64,000 nucleotides of DNA from Nevskia sp. Lineage in GTDB: Bacteria; Pseudomonadota; Gammaproteobacteria; Nevskiales; Nevskiaceae. The stretch spans positions 446,931-510,930 of the forward strand of contig JAKFUK010000001.1 in assembly GCA_021732745.1 (NCBI GenBank), given 5' to 3'. Positions 47,643-62,196 of this stretch are shown here, piece after piece. Position 1 is the first letter of the stretch, and each line of letters begins with the position of its first letter. Position numbers and translations under genes: made by a program. The notes under the pieces were generated by a model. That model was not told where the DNA came from, did not search any database, and saw only the letters and a program-made list of their open reading frames with translations.

Positions 47643-47727
47643 TGGTGCCGACGCCGAGACTCGAACTCGGACGACTTTCGCCGCTACCACCTCAAGGTAG
47701 TGCGTCTACCAATTCCGCCACGTCGGC
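47643..47727 (-). tRNA. tRNA-Leu (GAG)
   Basis: 85 nt including CCA, with acceptor GCCGACG pairing with CGTCGGC and a long variable arm. The anticodon loop is TTGAGGT, so the anticodon is GAG. It lies between secG and the initiator tRNA, the position of leuU in E. coli. Confidence 0.95.
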
Positions 47728-47780
47728 TTTTACTGCTTCAAACCACTGCTGCAGAACCAATCAGCAGCGCGTCGCACAGT

Positions 47781-48230
47781 TTACTGCGGAACTTGCGGTT
47801 TGGGGGCGTTTTCTTCAGCCGCAGGTGCAGTTTCCACTGCCGGCGCTTCGGGAACCTGCGGCGCTGCATCGCCGCCGCTGGCCGCCGCCGGGGCCGCTTC
47901 AACAACCGGAGCACCCGCTGTCGGCAATTCCACCTGCGCCGGCACGATGGCTTCAGCCGCCGGAGCCGTCAGGCCATCGACGACGCTTTCGCTGTTCGAG
48001 CGGCCGTGAACGATGTAGGCCAGCGCCAGACTGAGGATGAAAAACGCAGCCGCCAGCCAGGCGGTGACGCGGGTCAGGAAGTTCGCCGAGCCGCGAGCAC
48101 CGAATACCGTGCCTGACGCGCCGCTGCCGAATGCCGCGCCCGCGTCTGCGCCCTTGCCGTGCTGCATCAGCACAAGGCCGATCAGCGCTATGGACACCAG
48201 CACATGCAGGACTACCAGAATTGTGTACAT
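47781..48230 (-). CDS. secG: Protein-export membrane protein SecG
   Basis: A subunit of the SecYEG translocon. Two TM helices (about residues 3-22 and 52-72) enclose LVLMQHGKGADAGAAFGSGASGTVFGARGSANFLTR, the family signature. The C-terminal tail of about 70 residues is Ala/Pro/Glu rich and low-complexity; 149 aa is longer than the 110 aa of E. coli. Followed by two tRNA genes. Confidence 0.95.
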   Translation of the reverse strand: MYTILVVLHVLVSIALIGLVLMQHGKGADAGAAFGSGASGTVFGARGSANFLTRVTAWLAAAFFILSLALAYIVHGRSNSESVVDGLTAPAAEAIVPAQVELPTAGAPVVEAAPAAASGGDAAPQVPEAPAVETAPAAEENAPKPQVPQ

Positions 48231-48252
48231 GAAACTCGATCGATTGGGGGTG

Positions 48253-49035
48253 TCAGGCGTCGCGCGATGCGGCCAGTATCTGGGCCGACGCGCAAATCGC
48301 CAGGAATTCCGGGGCCTTGAGCGATGCGCCGCCGATCAATCCACCGTCGACGTCCTCGCAAGAGAACAGCGACGCCGCGTTGTCAGCCTTGACGCTACCG
48401 CCGTAAAGCAAGCGAACCGAATTTGCGATTTTAGCATCGTTTCCAGCGATCACGCCACGAATGAACGCGTGCGCCGCCTGCGCCTGCTCGGTGCTCGCAG
48501 TGCGCCCGGTACCGATCGCCCAGACCGGCTCATACGCGATCACTGCGTTCAGAAACGCAGCAATTCCCGCTGCCGAAATCACCGCATCAAGCTGCCGCTT
48601 GAGGACCGTCTCGGTAGCATCGGCTTCGCGTTCGGCAAGCGTTTCGCCAATGCACAGCACCGGAATCAGGCCACCGCTCTGGGCAACGACAAACTTCCGG
48701 GCCACGCAGGCATCGTCCTCGCCATACAGCGTGCGCCGTTCGGAGTGACCGACCAGCACATGGCTGCAGCCGACATCGTTGAGCATCGCGGCATCGACTT
48801 CACCAGTGAACGCCCCGGGCTTGGCCTGATCGCTCAGGTTCTGGGCACCGAGTGCGATCGGGGATGCGGCCAGATGCCGATGCGCGGCTTCCAGATAGAC
48901 CGCAGGCGGGCAGACCAGCACGTCGATCGCCGGACATTCGGCGACACCGCGCACCAGGCCTTCGAGCAGGGCCGCATTGGCGGCCGAAGAGCCGTTCATT
49001 TTCCAGTTTCCTGCCACCAGATAGCCGCGCGCCAT
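48253..49035 (-). CDS. tpiA: Triosephosphate isomerase
   Basis: Interconverts dihydroxyacetone phosphate and glyceraldehyde 3-phosphate. All catalytic residues are present: Lys12 (NWKMN), His97 (VGHSERR) and Glu169 (AYEPVWAIGTG), plus the phosphate-loop LLYGGSVKADN. 260 aa. Confidence 0.97.
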   Translation of the reverse strand: MARGYLVAGNWKMNGSSAANAALLEGLVRGVAECPAIDVLVCPPAVYLEAAHRHLAASPIALGAQNLSDQAKPGAFTGEVDAAMLNDVGCSHVLVGHSERRTLYGEDDACVARKFVVAQSGGLIPVLCIGETLAEREADATETVLKRQLDAVISAAGIAAFLNAVIAYEPVWAIGTGRTASTEQAQAAHAFIRGVIAGNDAKIANSVRLLYGGSVKADNAASLFSCEDVDGGLIGGASLKAPEFLAICASAQILAASRDA

Positions 49036-49073
49036 GAATCCTCCATTGTTGTCTTGATTGCGGGATGAATGTT

Positions 49074-50423
49074 TCAGGTAACCGCAGCCGCAGCGGCATC
49101 GCGCACCGTTGCCGCCAGTGTTTCGGCTGCCGCCATGGCAACCGCATGCTCGGTGGCTTCGACCATCACCCGCAGCACCGGCTCGGTGCCGGAGGCGCGC
49201 AGCAGCAGTCGGCCCCGCCCGATCAGGCTCGCCTCCACGGCCTTCATGGCTGCTCGCACCGCAGGATGATCGAGCAAAGGCTTGGCCTTGCCAGTCACCG
49301 GAACATTCAGCAAGACCTGCGGCAGCTTGCGCATGCCGCCGACCAGTTGCTCCAGCGTCTTGCCGCAGCTCAGCATCGCTTCCAGCACCTGAAGGGCGGT
49401 GATGATGCCATCGCCGGTGCGCGCCCGATCCAGGCAGATGGTGTGGCCGGAGGTTTCGCCGCCCAGCAAGCCGCCGCTCAAGCGCAGGCGTTCCAGCACA
49501 TGACGATCGCCGACGGCGGCGCGCTCGAAGGCGATGCCATGAGCAGCGAACGCCTGCTCCAGCCCGAAATTGCTCATCACTGTGCCGACCACCGGGCCGC
49601 GCAGCATGTCCGCCCGCTGGCGCTGTCGAGCGAGCACATAAAGGATTTCGTCGCCGTCGACCGGCACCCCGTCGGCGCGCACCAGCAGGCAGCGGTCGCC
49701 ATCGCCATCGAGCGCGATGCCGATGTCGGCGCGGTTGGCGATAACGGCGGCGGTCAGCGCCTCAAGATGAGTCGAACCGCAGTCTTCGTTGATGTTCAGG
49801 CCGTTCGGGCTGACGCCGATGGCGATGACCTGCGCGCCCAGCTCGTCGAAAACCTTGGGTGCCACCTTGTATGCCGCGCCGTTGGCGCAGTCGACCACCA
49901 GCTTCAGCCCGCGCAACGATTCGCCGGCAAACGCGCCCTTGCAAAACTCGATGTAGCGGCCCTGGGCGTCGTCGATGCGCCTCGCCCGCCCCATCGCTTC
50001 GGGCGGCACGCAGACCAGATCGCGCTCGAGCCAGGATTCGATTTCCTCTTCGACGGCGTCGCTGAGCTTGTCGCCCTCGCCGGAAAAGAACTTCACGCCA
50101 TTGTCGAAATGCAGGTTGTGCGATGCCGAAATCACCACGCCGGCCTGCGCGCGATAGGCGCGTGTCAGGTAGGCAACGGCCGGCGTCGGCAGCGGCCCAA
50201 GCAGATAGGTTTCGACACCCGCCGCAGCGAACCCCGCTTCCAGGGCCGATTCGAACAGATAGCCGGAGCGTCGCGTGTCCTTGCCGACCAGCACCCGCGC
50301 GCCAGGCGTCCGCGCCAGCACGCAGCCGGCCGCCCAGCCAAGCTTCAAGGCGAATTCCGGGGTCATCGGTGCCTGCCCGACGCGGCCGCGGATGCCATCG
50401 GTACCGAAATAGTGTCGACTCAT
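49074..50423 (-). CDS. glmM: Phosphoglucosamine mutase
   Basis: Converts glucosamine 6-phosphate to glucosamine 1-phosphate for UDP-GlcNAc and cell-wall synthesis. The phosphoserine loop is VISASHN with Ser101; the metal site is ALDGDGDRC; the sugar loop is GGETSGH. Start ATG 50423 gives MSRHYFGTDGIRG, the canonical N-terminus; 449 aa. No clear ribosome binding site, so it is probably coupled to folP 7 nt upstream. Confidence 0.97.
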   Translation of the reverse strand: MSRHYFGTDGIRGRVGQAPMTPEFALKLGWAAGCVLARTPGARVLVGKDTRRSGYLFESALEAGFAAAGVETYLLGPLPTPAVAYLTRAYRAQAGVVISASHNLHFDNGVKFFSGEGDKLSDAVEEEIESWLERDLVCVPPEAMGRARRIDDAQGRYIEFCKGAFAGESLRGLKLVVDCANGAAYKVAPKVFDELGAQVIAIGVSPNGLNINEDCGSTHLEALTAAVIANRADIGIALDGDGDRCLLVRADGVPVDGDEILYVLARQRQRADMLRGPVVGTVMSNFGLEQAFAAHGIAFERAAVGDRHVLERLRLSGGLLGGETSGHTICLDRARTGDGIITALQVLEAMLSCGKTLEQLVGGMRKLPQVLLNVPVTGKAKPLLDHPAVRAAMKAVEASLIGRGRLLLRASGTEPVLRVMVEATEHAVAMAAAETLAATVRDAAAAAVT

Positions 50424-50430
50424 CGCAACA

Positions 50431-51285
50431 TTATGACGTTCGCGCAGCGGCTTGCGCCGCCAGTCGCACGGCATGCGCGACTTTCACGGCGTCGACGGTG
50501 GCCGCAACATCGTGGCTGCGGACGATGACCGCCCCGTTCAGCACCGCAATCGACGTCGCCGCGAGCCCGCCGGCCAACCGGTCGCCGACATCGCGGCCGG
50601 TCAGTTGTCCGAGCATGCCTTTGCGCGACATGCCGACCAGAATCGGCAAGCCCAGCACTGCCAACTCCGGCAGGCGCGCCAGCAGATCGAGATTGTCGGC
50701 CAGCCGCTTGCCGAAGCCGAAGCCCGGATCAATCAGCAAGCGGCCAGCCGGGATTCCCGCGTCCAGACAGGCGGCAACCCGCTCGCGCAGGAAGGCCGTC
50801 ACCTCGTCGACCACCGCCGCGTAGGCCGGCGCGTTCTGCATCGTCCGCGGTTCGCCCTGCATGTGCATCAGGCAGATCGCGGCACCTGACTCCGCCGCTG
50901 CTACCAGTGCGCCTTCCGATCGCAAGGCATTGACATCATTGATGATCATGGCCCCTGCCCGGCAGGCTTCGCGGATCACCTCGGCCTTCATGGTGTCGAT
51001 CGAGATGAGGCAGTCGCTGCGGCGGTGCAGCGCTTCGATCACCGGGATCACCCGCCGGCATTCCTCGTCCGCCGAAACCGGTATCGCCCCCGGGCGGGTC
51101 GATTCGCCGCCGATGTCGATGATCCCGGCACCTTCCTCGATCATTCGCAGGGCCATCGCGAGCGCAGGCGCGACCTGATCATGACGGCCGCCGTCGGAAA
51201 ACGAATCCGGCGTGACATTCAGCACGCCCATGACCACAGGGCTGGACAGATCGAGCTGACGCCCGTCGGGAAGATCGAGTTTCAT
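50431..51285 (-). CDS. folP: Dihydropteroate synthase
   Basis: Condenses p-aminobenzoate with dihydropterin pyrophosphate in folate synthesis. Motifs: VMGVLNVTPDSFSDGG (residues 18-33), DIGGESTRPGA, and the DPGFGFGK loop. 284 aa from ATG 51285. Upstream of glmM as in many gammaproteobacteria. Confidence 0.96.
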   Translation of the reverse strand: MKLDLPDGRQLDLSSPVVMGVLNVTPDSFSDGGRHDQVAPALAMALRMIEEGAGIIDIGGESTRPGAIPVSADEECRRVIPVIEALHRRSDCLISIDTMKAEVIREACRAGAMIINDVNALRSEGALVAAAESGAAICLMHMQGEPRTMQNAPAYAAVVDEVTAFLRERVAACLDAGIPAGRLLIDPGFGFGKRLADNLDLLARLPELAVLGLPILVGMSRKGMLGQLTGRDVGDRLAGGLAATSIAVLNGAVIVRSHDVAATVDAVKVAHAVRLAAQAAARTS

Positions 51286-51305
51286 GGCCTTGGAAAAGGG
51301 GCGCA

Positions 51306-51333
51306 AACAAAAAGGGCCGGCATCAGCCGGCCC
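51306..51333 (-). terminator. Intrinsic terminator between ftsH and folP
   Basis: GGGCCGGC (51314-51321) and GCCGGCCC (51326-51333) with loop ATCA. On the minus strand TTTTTGTTT follows (51313-51305). Confidence 0.85.
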
Positions 51334-51352
51334 CGTCAACCACTGGTTTCGA

Positions 51353-53278
<1,926 letters not shown>

Positions 53279-53321
53279 CGGAAATTCCTCGGAATTTGTG
53301 CGACACAGCAGCGTTTTGACA

Positions 53322-53951
53322 CTACACGACCCGATGGTCACGCGCCAGCACGTAGACCTCTGGGCTGCGCTGGCGCGAAGCCTTGGGTTTGCGTACCTGC
53401 ACGGTCTTGAAACGATTGCGCACCATCTTCAGAAACGCCTCCGATCCTTCGCCCTGGAACAGCTTGACCAGAAAAGCGCCCCCAGGCTTCAGACGCTGGA
53501 CCGCGAAATCCAGCGCCAGTTCGCAGAGGTAGATCGAAGACGCTTGGTCAGCAACGTCGATACCCGAGATGTTGGGGGCCATGTCCGACAACACAAGGTC
53601 GGCCGAGCCTATCGGTACCAGCGATTCGAGTGCCTCCAGCACCACGTCCTCGCGGAAATCGCCGCAGATGAACTCGACGCCCGCCACCTCGTTCATCGGC
53701 AGGATGTCGAGCGCCACCAACCGACCGTTCTTACCAATCTGCGGACGCGCGTACTGACTCCAGCCGCCGGGCGCGGCCCCTAAGTCGACGACCGTCATGC
53801 CGGCCTTCAGGATCTTGTCGCGTTCCTGGATTTCCTTGAGCTTGTAGACCGCTCGCGAGCGATAGCCTTCCTTGCGGGCCAGTTGCACATAGAAATCGGC
53901 TTCGTGCTCGGCGAGCCACTGGGTGCTGCTCTTGCTGCGCGGTTTGCTCAA
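53322..53951 (-). CDS. rlmE: 23S rRNA 2'-O-ribose U2552 methyltransferase RlmE (FtsJ)
   Basis: Methylates U2552 in the ribosomal A loop. SAM motif [15 protein letters not shown], then [23 protein letters not shown] and K-D-K-E-type catalytic residues in the expected strands. Start is TTG 53951 (MSKPRSKSS...), matching the E. coli N-terminus; no other start is available. It lies between greA and ftsH without yhbY in between. Confidence 0.95.
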   Translation of the reverse strand: MSKPRSKSSTQWLAEHEADFYVQLARKEGYRSRAVYKLKEIQERDKILKAGMTVVDLGAAPGGWSQYARPQIGKNGRLVALDILPMNEVAGVEFICGDFREDVVLEALESLVPIGSADLVLSDMAPNISGIDVADQASSIYLCELALDFAVQRLKPGGAFLVKLFQGEGSEAFLKMVRNRFKTVQVRKPKASRQRSPEVYVLARDHRVV

Positions 53952-53958
53952 TACAGTC

Positions 53959-54434
53959 TCAGAGGTAGCTGACTTTCACGACTTCGAGTTCGCGGACACC
54001 GCGCGGCGTCTGGACCTGGGCAACATCGCCCTCGACCTTGCCGATCAGTGCCCGCGCCAGCGGCGAATTCACCGAGATCAGGCCGTTCTTGATATCGGCC
54101 TCATCCTCGCCAACGATCTGATAGCGCAGTTCCTCGCCGGAATCGGCATCGACCAGCTCGACGGTGGTGCTGAACATGATCTTGCCGGTCTTCGGCAGCA
54201 TGGACGGATCAACGATCTGCGCGTTCGACAGCTTCGCTTCCAGTTCGCCGATGCGACCTTCGTTGAAACCATGCTGCTCGCGAGCGGCGTGGTATTCGGC
54301 GTTTTCCTTCAGATCGCCATGGGCGCGCGCCTCCTCGACCGAAGCAATGATCTTCGGACGCAGTTCGCTCTTGCGATGGCGCAGTTCCTCGCGCAGCGCT
54401 TCGGCGCCGCGCAGGGTCATCGGGGTCTTGGTGC

Positions 54435-54438
<4 letters not shown>
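53959..54438 (-). CDS. greA: Transcription elongation factor GreA
   Basis: Rescues backtracked RNA polymerase. N-terminal coiled coil with the acidic tip ([18 protein letters not shown], residues 37-54) and C-terminal FKBP-like domain ([19 protein letters not shown]). 159 aa. Starts in the carB stop (ATGA). Confidence 0.97.
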
Positions 54439-57651
<3,213 letters not shown>

Positions 57652-57659
<8 letters not shown>

Positions 57660-58791
57660 GGGCGTTCTCCATCAGCGCCACGAAGCGATCGAACAGGTAA
57701 CTCACGTCATGCGGTCCGGGACTGGCCTCCGGATGTCCCTGGAAGCTGAACGCCGGAGCGTCGGTCAGACGCAGGCCCTGATTGGAACCATCGAACAGCG
57801 AGCGATGGGTGACCAGGGCATTGGCCGGAAGCGTCTGTTCGTCGACCGCGAAGCCGTGGTTCTGGCTGGTGATCAGCACGCGGCTGGTTTCGAGGTCCTG
57901 CACCGGGTGATTGGCGCCGTGATGGCCGAACTTCATTTTCAGGGTTTTCGCTCCAGCCGCGAGGCCGAGAATCTGGTGGCCGAGGCAGATGCCGAAAGTC
58001 GGCAGCTTCATCGCCAGGAATTCACGCGCAGCGGCGATCGCGTAGCTGCACGGTTCCGGGTCGCCGGGACCGTTGGACAGCATCACGCCATCGGGCTTGA
58101 GCTTGAGCACCTCAGCCGCTGTCGACTTGGCTGGGACCACCGTCACCTTGCAACCGCGATCAACCAGCATGCGCAGGATGTTGCGCTTGACGCCGAAGTC
58201 GTAGACCACGACATGACGGTCGCCGCCGATGATTTCCGGCTCGGCGTTGGCTTTGAGTTCCCAGGAGCCGCGCTGCCAGACATAGGCTTCGACCGTGGTC
58301 ACCACTTTCGCGAGGTCCATGCCCTTCAGGCCAGGCCATGCAAGTGCTTGTTTCAGTGCCGCTTTTTCGTCGATCGCCGAACCGGCGACGATGCAGCCGT
58401 TCTGGGCACCCTTGTCGCGCAGGATGCGGGTCAGGCGGCGAGTGTCGATGCCGGCGATGGCGACCACGCGCTGATCGAGCAGGTAATCGCTGAACGACTG
58501 CGTCGAGCGAAAGTTCGACGCACGCCGCGGCACTTCGCGCAGGATCAGACCGGCGAGTTGGGTCTTCTCGGACTCGTTGTCTTCGGGATTGACGCCGACA
58601 TTGCCGATGTGGGGATAAGTCAGTGTGACGATCTGTTCGCGGTACGAAGGATCGGTGAGGATTTCCTGGTATCCGGTCATCGCGGTGTTGAAAACCACTT
58701 CGCCGACCGTGGAACCCTCGATGCCGATGGATACGCCGTGAAAGATGCTGCCGTCGGCGAGCGCAAGGAGAGCCGGTGTCGATTGACGCAT
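57652..58791 (-). CDS. carA: Carbamoyl-phosphate synthase small subunit
   Basis: Supplies ammonia by glutamine hydrolysis. Nucleophile in [14 protein letters not shown]; the C-terminal glutaminase residues [13 protein letters not shown] are present, and the N-terminal domain has [18 protein letters not shown]. 379 aa. Upstream gene is not dapB, as in Pseudomonas, but a radical SAM gene. Confidence 0.98.
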
Positions 58792-58853
58792 GTTCTAGGA
58801 GAAGTCCTTGATGTGCTTGAGGTATTCCCCTGCTGCGCAGGCATCGCGCATAA

Positions 58854-58892
58854 GCAAAAGGGGGTCGAACCGGTCGGGCTCGCCCCCTTTGC
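58854..58892 (-). terminator. Hairpin between the radical SAM gene and carA
   Basis: GCAAAAGGGGG (58854-58864) can pair with CCCCCTTTGC (58883-58892), separating the SAM gene from carA on the minus strand; the T run after it is short (TTTTGCTT). It could also belong to the carA leader. Confidence 0.45.
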
Positions 58893-58971
58893 AGGATTAA
58901 GACGCCATTTTACGGGTGCCGCGCAGATGCGTCCATCAATCAACTGACTTTTTGTGCATGAGTCATGCCGA

Positions 58972-60039
58972 TCAGAAGTCGAAGCCGCCTTGGCCACCGG
59001 CCGATGGCACCCGGAACCGGCTGCAATCCGGCTCGAAACGCGGCCGGTCCAGGCCGAGCTTGCGGGTTGCCAGCCGATAACGCTGGGCCATCAGGTCGGC
59101 AAAAGCCCCCTCGCCCTTCATGCGCTTGCCGAAGGTCGCGTCGTAATCCTTGCCGCCACGCATCTGCTTCACCAGGCTCATGACGTGATCGGCCTTCAGC
59201 GGCAGATGAGTGTCGAGCCAGTCGCGAAATAGATCTTTCACTTCATGCGGCAGACGCAGCAGCACATAGCTGGCCGAGGTCGCGCCGTGGTCGCGGCCCG
59301 CTTCGAGCACCGCTTCCAGCTCGGCATCGTTCACGAAGGGAATCACCGGCGAGAACATCACCCGCACCGGCACGCCGATGTCGGCGAGCTTGCGCATCGC
59401 TTTCAGCCTTGCGGCAGGTGACGGCGCGCGCGGTTCCAGTGTGCGCTTCAGGCCCGAATCCAGCGTGGTCAGGGTGATGCCGACGGTCACCAGATGGTCG
59501 CGGGCCAGATCGGTGAGCAAATCGAGATCGCGCTCGATGAGCGTACCTTTGGTGATGATGCCGACCGGATGGCGGAACTTCGCCAGCACTTCGAGGATGC
59601 TGCGGGTGATGCGGTAGTCGCGCTCGATCGGCTGGTAGCAGTCGGTATTGGCCCCGAGCATGGTGAACACCGGCTGGTAGCTGCGCCGACGCAGTTCGGC
59701 TTCCAGCACCTCGGCGGCGTTGACCTTGGCGAACAGCCGGGTCTCGAAATCGAGCCCGGCCGACAGGTTCAGATAGCCATGACTCGGCCGCGCGTAGCAA
59801 TAGATGCAGCCGTGTTCGCAGCCGTAATACGGATTGATGGTCTGATCGAAGCCGATGTCCGGCGACGCGTTGCGGGTCAGGATCGACTTCGCCTGCACTT
59901 TGGCGACGATGGTATGGAATGGCGCTTCGGCTTCCGGCGCCAGATCCCAGCCATCGTCGACCACTTCGACGCTGCGCGACTCGTAGCGACCGGCGTCATT
60001 CGAGCCTGCGCCGCGGCCTTTTCGCAGGGTCGTGCTCAC
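58972..60039 (-). CDS. PA0069-family radical SAM protein (355 aa)
   Basis: An iron-sulphur radical SAM protein related to spore photoproduct lyase-like enzymes. The cluster-binding CxxxCxxC is GCEHGCIYCYARP (Cys74, Cys78, Cys81). The family N-terminus KGRGAGSN...GRYESRSVEVVDDGWD is present. I choose GTG 60039 (MSTTLRKGRG) because it matches that N-terminus and avoids the toxin gene; ATG 60093 would overlap the toxin by 41 nt. Substrate unknown. Confidence 0.85.
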   Translation of the reverse strand: MSTTLRKGRGAGSNDAGRYESRSVEVVDDGWDLAPEAEAPFHTIVAKVQAKSILTRNASPDIGFDQTINPYYGCEHGCIYCYARPSHGYLNLSAGLDFETRLFAKVNAAEVLEAELRRRSYQPVFTMLGANTDCYQPIERDYRITRSILEVLAKFRHPVGIITKGTLIERDLDLLTDLARDHLVTVGITLTTLDSGLKRTLEPRAPSPAARLKAMRKLADIGVPVRVMFSPVIPFVNDAELEAVLEAGRDHGATSASYVLLRLPHEVKDLFRDWLDTHLPLKADHVMSLVKQMRGGKDYDATFGKRMKGEGAFADLMAQRYRLATRKLGLDRPRFEPDCSRFRVPSAGGQGGFDF

Positions 60040-60052
60040 TGCCGACGCGCTA

Positions 60053-60349
60053 TCAATGCCGAGCGCGCCAGATCGCCGGATCGCGGCTGGCATGGAAGAC
60101 GGCGAGAACGATGATGCGCCGCGCTTCGATCCGAAAATGGACGCCGTACGGGAAGCGAGCCACGGGTGCTCGACGGATATCATCCTGCGTTGCGCTGTAC
60201 TGCCGGGGATGCTGCGCAACTTTTGCGACGCAGCGGTCGATTTCCGAGATGAACTCCGCTCCGAGTCCCGGCCGTTGCGCTTCGTACCAGGCTGCCGCTT
60301 CCATGAATTCGTCCTGCGCGGCGGCGCGAAAGACGATTTCCGACTTCAT
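60053..60349 (-). CDS. RelE/ParE-type toxin (98 aa)
   Basis: A type II toxin with the ParE/RelE fold: AAQDEFMEAAAWYEAQRPGLGAEFISEID at the N-terminus and FPYGVHFRIEARRIIVLAVFHASRDP at the C-terminus. Either gyrase or mRNA could be the target. It follows and overlaps its antitoxin by 4 nt (ATGA). Confidence 0.88.
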   Translation of the reverse strand: MKSEIVFRAAAQDEFMEAAAWYEAQRPGLGAEFISEIDRCVAKVAQHPRQYSATQDDIRRAPVARFPYGVHFRIEARRIIVLAVFHASRDPAIWRARH

Positions 60350-60573
60350 CGACCCAAGCGGTCGAGCGCCGTCGCCCTGACCTCGGACCAGGGAACGACA
60401 TCGTCCGGATGAGCAAGATGATCGGCCAGACGCCGAGCAAGCTCGTCCTGTTGCGCCGTAGAAGGCGGGGGAATTGCGTTTCGCTCTTCGATGCCGGTCC
60501 AGAGCACTTCGAGCAGTTCAAGCTGCTCATTGACGCTCAACTGGCGCACCTGTTCGAGTAGCTGCGTATTCAT
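60346..60573 (-). CDS. Addiction-module antitoxin (75 aa)
   Basis: Matches the PF09720-type unstable antitoxin family: LSVNEQLELLEVLWTGIEER followed by an Arg/Asp-rich tail (DELARRLADHLAHPDDVVPW). ATG 60573 with GAGG ribosome binding site; an upstream ATG at 60696 is in the DUF427 gene. It is upstream of the toxin, the common antitoxin-first order. Confidence 0.85.
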   Translation of the reverse strand: MNTQLLEQVRQLSVNEQLELLEVLWTGIEERNAIPPPSTAQQDELARRLADHLAHPDDVVPWSEVRATALDRLGR

Positions 60574-60589
60574 GTTCCGCCTCGCATCG

Positions 60590-60871
60590 TCAGGCCTCGA
60601 TCTTGACGCCCTTCCAGAACGCAACCCGCCCCTTGATCTCGGCAGCGGCCGATTTCGGCGCCGGGTAGTACCAGGCGGCGTCCTTGTTGGCAGCACCCTC
60701 CACGTTCAGCGAGTAATACGAGGCCGTGCCTTTCCAGCCGCAGACGGTGTTCGTCGCGCTGTCGGCGAAGAACTCGCGCTTGATCGCATCCACCGGGAAA
60801 TAGTGGTTGCCTTCGACCACCACCGTGTCATCGCTTTCGGCAATCACCACGCCGTTCCAGATCGCTTTCAT
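60590..60871 (-). CDS. DUF427 domain protein (93 aa)
   Basis: A small DUF427 family protein: MKAIWNGVVIAESDDTVVVEGNHYFP, then TVCGWKGTASYYSL and VAFWKGVKIEA. Function unknown. The ATG overlaps the stop of the amidohydrolase gene (TGATG); the toxin-antitoxin pair follows 16 nt on. Confidence 0.88.
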   Translation of the reverse strand: MKAIWNGVVIAESDDTVVVEGNHYFPVDAIKREFFADSATNTVCGWKGTASYYSLNVEGAANKDAAWYYPAPKSAAAEIKGRVAFWKGVKIEA

Positions 60872-62196
60872 CACTTGCTTCCTTTGTCAGTCAGGTAATC
60901 GAGGGTGAGGCCGACCAGCGTGCGCACGCCCAGCGGCAGCCCCGCTTCGTCGACCTTGAAACGCGGCGAGTGGTTCGGGGCGTACTCGTCGCCGGAGGCA
61001 CCCGGTTTCTTGACGCCGACGAACACGAACAGGCCGGGGATCTTCTGCTGGTAGAAGGAGAAATCCTCGGCCACCGTCTGCGGCGTGGTTTCGATGATGT
61101 TGCCGGCACCGGCGATGCGCGTCAGCGTCGGCCGCATGCGCTCGGTCAGTGCTGGATCGTTGTAGGTGACTGGATAGGAGTATTCGTCGCCGATGCCGAC
61201 AGTGGCGGTGGCACCCGAGGCTTCCGCCGTCTTGACGATGGTGCGACGCACGGCGTCGTTGAGCACCAGCCGCCATTTCGGATCGAGCGAGCGCAGCGTG
61301 CCCTTCATCCGCACTTCGTCGGGAATGATGTTGTTGCGCACGCCGCCGTCGATCTTGCCGATGGTGACGATCGCCGCCCCCTGGGTGATGTCGATCTGGC
61401 GGCTGACCACGGTTTGCAGGGCGTTGATGATCTGGGCGCTGACCACGATCGGGTCGATGCCGTTCCAGGGAATCGCGCCGTGGGTCTGCTTGCCTTTGAC
61501 GGTGATGTTCAGGTTGTCGGTCGAAGCCATCAGGCCACCGGCGCGGAAAGCGAGCTTGCCGCTGTCGTACTCCGTGAGCACATGCAAGCCGAAAATCACT
61601 TCCGGTACAGGGGCTTGCGTCAGCACGCCTTCCTTGACCATGAGTTCCGCACCGCCTTCTTCGCCAGCCGGCCGGCCTTCCTCGGCGGGCTGGAAGATCA
61701 GCTTGACGGTGCCGGGCAGGCTCGCCTTCATCTTCGCGAACACTTCGGCCGCACCCAGCAGCATCGCCATGTGGGTGTCATGGCCGCAGGCGTGCATGAC
61801 GCCCACGTCCTTGCCATCGTAGGTCGATTTCACTTTCGAGGCGAACGGCAGCGCCACTTCCTCGGCCACCGGCAGGCCGTCCATGTCGGCCCGAAGTGCG
61901 ACCACCGGCCCCGGTTTGCCGCCTTTCAGCACCGCGACGACGCCGTATCGGGCAACGCCGGTCTGCACTGCGTAACCCAGCGCTTGCAGCTTGGCGGCGA
62001 CGTAGGCGCTGGTGTCGACTTCGCGGTTCGACAGTTCGGGATGCTCGTGCAGGTAGCGGCGCGCGGTGATGACCTCGGCCATCACGCCGTCGACCATCGC
62101 ATCTGCGGTTTTTGCCAGCTTGGCATCGGCAGCACTGGCCGCTGTGCTGAGCGCGAGGCCGATGGCAAGGCAGGACAGTTTCGGCAAGACATTCAT
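60871..62196 (-). CDS. Exported M20-family amidohydrolase (441 aa)
   Basis: A metallo-amidohydrolase of the M20D type with a signal peptide of about 23 residues (ending STAASAA). Metal and catalytic residues are visible as MHACGHDTHMAM (His135, Cys137, His139, His142) and QPAEEGRPAGEEGG. Related enzymes hydrolyse N-acyl amino acids or peptides. It is coupled at both ends: the ATG overlaps the metallo-beta-lactamase gene, and its stop overlaps DUF427. Confidence 0.9.
   Translation of the reverse strand: MNVLPKLSCLAIGLALSTAASAADAKLAKTADAMVDGVMAEVITARRYLHEHPELSNREVDTSAYVAAKLQALGYAVQTGVARYGVVAVLKGGKPGPVVALRADMDGLPVAEEVALPFASKVKSTYDGKDVGVMHACGHDTHMAMLLGAAEVFAKMKASLPGTVKLIFQPAEEGRPAGEEGGAELMVKEGVLTQAPVPEVIFGLHVLTEYDSGKLAFRAGGLMASTDNLNITVKGKQTHGAIPWNGIDPIVVSAQIINALQTVVSRQIDITQGAAIVTIGKIDGGVRNNIIPDEVRMKGTLRSLDPKWRLVLNDAVRRTIVKTAEASGATATVGIGDEYSYPVTYNDPALTERMRPTLTRIAGAGNIIETTPQTVAEDFSFYQQKIPGLFVFVGVKKPGASGDEYAPNHSPRFKVDEAGLPLGVRTLVGLTLDYLTDKGSK

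Noticed and set aside
53279..53341. FtsH start at ATG 53341
   Set aside because: Adds residues absent from homologues; TTG 53278 has a good ribosome binding site and matches the E. coli N-terminus.
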